NCBI GenBank assembly: GCA_937893415.1
Contig: CALBWZ010000049.1
Location: 1-8,022, forward strand
Source: an uncultured Comamonadaceae bacterium
GTDB lineage: Bacteria; Pseudomonadota; Gammaproteobacteria; Burkholderiales; Burkholderiaceae_C
Direction: 5' to 3'
Length of the DNA: 8,022 nucleotides
Part shown: positions 6,662 to 8,022 of the stretch, in pieces
Layout: each line of letters starts with the position of its first letter
Numbering within the stretch: position 1 is the stretch's first letter
Notes under the pieces: model-generated
What the model saw: the letters and a program-made list of their open reading frames with translations, nothing else
What the model was told of the DNA's origin: nothing
Databases searched by the model: none
Position numbers and translations under genes: made by a program

Positions 6662-6730
6662 CCCAAACAAGGGCAATTGCATCACCCGTCTCTCGTACAC
6701 TGGCTGATTGCATAGTTTGGGGGAATAGGG
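6662..6730 (+). promoter_or_regulatory. Leader of lrgAB with repeated ATTGCAT
   Basis: This 69-base gap carries ATTGCAT twice in direct orientation (6676-6682 and 6707-6713), 31 bases apart or about three helical turns, the first overlapping the palindrome GCAATTGC (6673-6680). A purine stretch GGGGGA (6719-6724) six bases before the ATG serves as ribosome binding site. TACACT (6696-6701) could be a -10 but has no good -35. lrgAB may have its own promoter or be cotranscribed with glcD. Confidence 0.35.
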
Positions 6731-7102
6731 ATGGCTGCACTACAAGGTTTGGCTTGGTTATTGGGTCTGCAGGCGGTGGGGGAGCTGCTCGCTCGCGGCC
6801 TCAGTCTGCCGTTTCCTGGGCCTGTGATTGGCTTGCTGCTGCTGCTCTTGGCGCTTAGGTTTACACCTGTACAGTCCAGCGTACGCGGCACCGCAGAGTT
6901 TTTACTCTCGCATTTGTCGCTGCTGTTTGTGCCTGTTGGCGTAGGGGTGATGACGCACTTGACCCTGCTGGCTGACAACGGTCTACAACTTGCCATTGTG
7001 ATTGTGGCCTCTACCCTCATTGGCTTGTTTGCCACCGCTTGGACACTACACCGCCTCATGCGCGGCCCGCTCGCGCAAGAAGACAGTGCGGTCAAGCCAT
7101 GA
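6731..7102 (+). CDS. lrgA: CidA/LrgA-family membrane protein
   Basis: A 123-residue inner-membrane protein with four predicted helices (about 3-22, 27-45, 57-74 and 85-107). The family motif PGPVIGLLLLLLAL (29-42) and the stretch LLSHLSLLFVPVGVGVM (58-74) are well kept. The length is typical. LrgA/CidA proteins were first described as holin-like modulators of autolysis in Staphylococcus. Later work shows LrgAB-type pairs import pyruvate in Bacillus and Streptococcus, and the plant fusion PLGG1 carries glycolate and glycerate. LrgA and CidA cannot be told apart from sequence alone. The stop overlaps the lrgB start (ATGA), so the pair is translationally coupled. It lies directly after glcD, which favours a transport role for organic acids here; that is inference. 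Confidence 0.9.
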   Translation: MAALQGLAWLLGLQAVGELLARGLSLPFPGPVIGLLLLLLALRFTPVQSSVRGTAEFLLSHLSLLFVPVGVGVMTHLTLLADNGLQLAIVIVASTLIGLFATAWTLHRLMRGPLAQEDSAVKP

Positions 7103-7827
7103 ATGAATTTGTGGAGCTGTGGGTTTTCCTAGCTTCAACACCTTTATTTGGCCTGACCGCCACATTGGTCACTTACGTAGTGGCGCAAACTTTTTACTCT
7201 CACATGCAACACGCCCCTTGGGCCAACCCCACGCTGTGGTCGGTGCTGCTGATTGCTGGTGGCTTGCTGCTCACTGGCGTGGCCTACCCCACTTATTTTT
7301 CAGGCGCACAGTTTATTCACTTTTTGCTGGGTCCAGCCGTCGTTGCCATGGCGTGGCCGTTGTGGCTCCGCCGCACTGAGCTCAAAGCCTATTGGCCGCG
7401 TTTTGTGGCTGCGGCTTTGGTTGGTGGGGCTGCATCCGTCATCAGCGCTGTTGCTTTGGCATGGGCTTTTGATTTGCCGTCTGACGTGCGGTTGTCGCTG
7501 GTGCCCAAGTCAATAACCGCACCAGTGGCCATGGGGGTGGCTGAAAAAATTGGGGGTATCCCCGCACTCGCGGCCGTGTTTGCCGTACTCACTGGCATGG
7601 TGGGCTCGCTCAGTGGCCGCTACTTATTCGACGCCATGGGGTTGGGCTTTGACCGGGCAGGCTGGATGGCCAGAGGCTTCGCGCTGGGTACCGCATCGCA
7701 CGGTATTGGCGCGGCACGAGCCACTCAAGTCAACGCCGATGCAGGTGCTTATGCCGGCTTGGCGCTGGGTTTGCAAGTGGTGCTGGGCTCGCTGCTGCTG
7801 CCGCTCATTTGGCGTCTGGTGGCGTGA
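7099..7827 (+). CDS. lrgB: LrgB-family membrane protein
   Basis: A 242-residue multi-pass inner-membrane protein, partner of the preceding LrgA. Family signatures are FLLGPAVVAMAWPLW (75-89), VPKSITAPVAMGVAEKIGG (135-153) and RGFALGTASHGIGAARA (192-208). These are the most conserved segments of the family and probably line the transport path. Hydrophobic helices cover most of the chain, with the last at about 216-241. The start at 7099 gives the normal N-terminus (MNEFVELWVF) and an ATGA overlap with lrgA. An ATG at 7039 in the same frame would add a charged, non-family extension read from lrgA sequence. With LrgA it likely forms a carrier for small carboxylates such as pyruvate or glycolate, or alternatively a holin-like regulator of murein hydrolase. 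A hairpin terminator follows by ten bases. Confidence 0.92.
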   Translation: MNEFVELWVFLASTPLFGLTATLVTYVVAQTFYSHMQHAPWANPTLWSVLLIAGGLLLTGVAYPTYFSGAQFIHFLLGPAVVAMAWPLWLRRTELKAYWPRFVAAALVGGAASVISAVALAWAFDLPSDVRLSLVPKSITAPVAMGVAEKIGGIPALAAVFAVLTGMVGSLSGRYLFDAMGLGFDRAGWMARGFALGTASHGIGAARATQVNADAGAYAGLALGLQVVLGSLLLPLIWRLVA

Positions 7828-7837
7828 GGGGAAGTGC

Positions 7838-7865
7838 AAGGGCCCGTGCAAGCAGTGGCCCTTTT
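7838..7865 (+). terminator. Probable intrinsic terminator of the glcD/lrgAB unit
   Basis: AAGGGCC (7838-7844) pairs with GGCCCTT (7857-7863) around a 12-base loop that contains a further small TGC/GCA pairing. TT then AAACC follow, so the terminal run is TTTT (7862-7865). It lies ten bases after the lrgB stop and 20 bases before the end of the convergent minus-strand gene, where a terminator is expected. The short U-tract and large loop lower certainty. Confidence 0.55.
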
Positions 7866-7885
7866 AAACCAAGCATGTAGTGCCA

Positions 7886-8022
7886 TTACCGCAGCTTGCG
7901 TATCTCGCCACTGGCTAACTTGGCTTGGTACTTTTGCACTTCGCGTTTGACCACGGGCGCGTGACCGGCGCGCTGGCGCGGGCGAGGTCCGCCGTGCTGA
8001 GGTCGGCACCTTCGAGGAAACT
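7886..8022 (-). CDS. 3' end of an unidentified minus-strand gene, apparent frameshift, cut by the window edge
   Basis: The minus-strand frame ending in TAA at 7886-7888 is open to the window edge. It closes with GHAPVVKREVQKYQAKLASG and then EIRKLR, a lysine-rich helical C-terminus that looks genuine. Beyond about 7966 the same frame becomes improbable (FPRRCRPQHGG). The neighbouring frame from 8022 to about 7975 reads SFLEGADLSTADLARA, with third positions rich in G and C, as expected for coding sequence here. One missing base near 7974-7975 in a GC-rich stretch would join both parts into one protein. It may be a decaying gene or a sequence error. I do not recognise the family. The gene converges on lrgB. 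Confidence 0.45.
   Translation of the reverse strand, partial: FPRRCRPQHGGPRPRQRAGHAPVVKREVQKYQAKLASGEIRKLR

Noticed and set aside
7039..7098. Upstream in-frame ATG extending LrgB by 20 residues
   Set aside because: The extension is charged, lies within lrgA and is foreign to the family; 7099 gives the usual ATGA overlap.

Overview
The window looks like a stretch of a betaproteobacterial chromosome, most likely order Burkholderiales and in the style of Comamonadaceae freshwater genera. I infer this from the character of the GlcD-type oxidase, the PurU and the GcvA-like LysR regulator, and from moderately GC-rich codon use. It is protein recognition by eye, not a database search. I saw no rRNA, tRNA, CRISPR array, insertion sequence or phage gene.

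Layout, left to right. A ChaN-type lipoprotein (+) converges on a two-gene minus-strand unit: a class III omega-amino-acid aminotransferase followed by a small membrane methyltransferase of the isoprenylcysteine/phosphatidylethanolamine methyltransferase type. The aminotransferase diverges from purU (formyltetrahydrofolate deformylase, +) across a 161-base control region with dyad symmetries and a nested hairpin just before the purU start. A LysR-type regulator follows purU by 14 bases. Next come about 550 bases without an intact gene. They hold a decayed relic of a signalling gene, with a sensor-linker-like piece and the C-terminal half of a response-regulator receiver domain in different frames. 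Then come glcD (FAD-linked glycolate-oxidase-type subunit) and a tightly coupled lrgA-lrgB pair closed by a terminator hairpin. The last ~140 bases hold the 3' end of a minus-strand gene that runs out of the window and appears to change frame.

How the genes could work together (inference): several plus- and minus-strand genes fit one theme, handling of glycolate, glyoxylate and one-carbon units. LrgAB-family proteins are now known to carry small 2-oxo or 2-hydroxy acids, and the plant homologue PLGG1 carries glycolate and glycerate. GlcD-type enzymes oxidise glycolate to glyoxylate. Class III aminotransferases of this type can use pyruvate or glyoxylate as amino acceptor. PurU releases free tetrahydrofolate needed for glycine cleavage. 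The LysR protein resembles the GcvA subfamily. The same functions cooperate in plant photorespiration. Nothing in the sequence proves a shared regulon, and glcE/glcF are not in the window.
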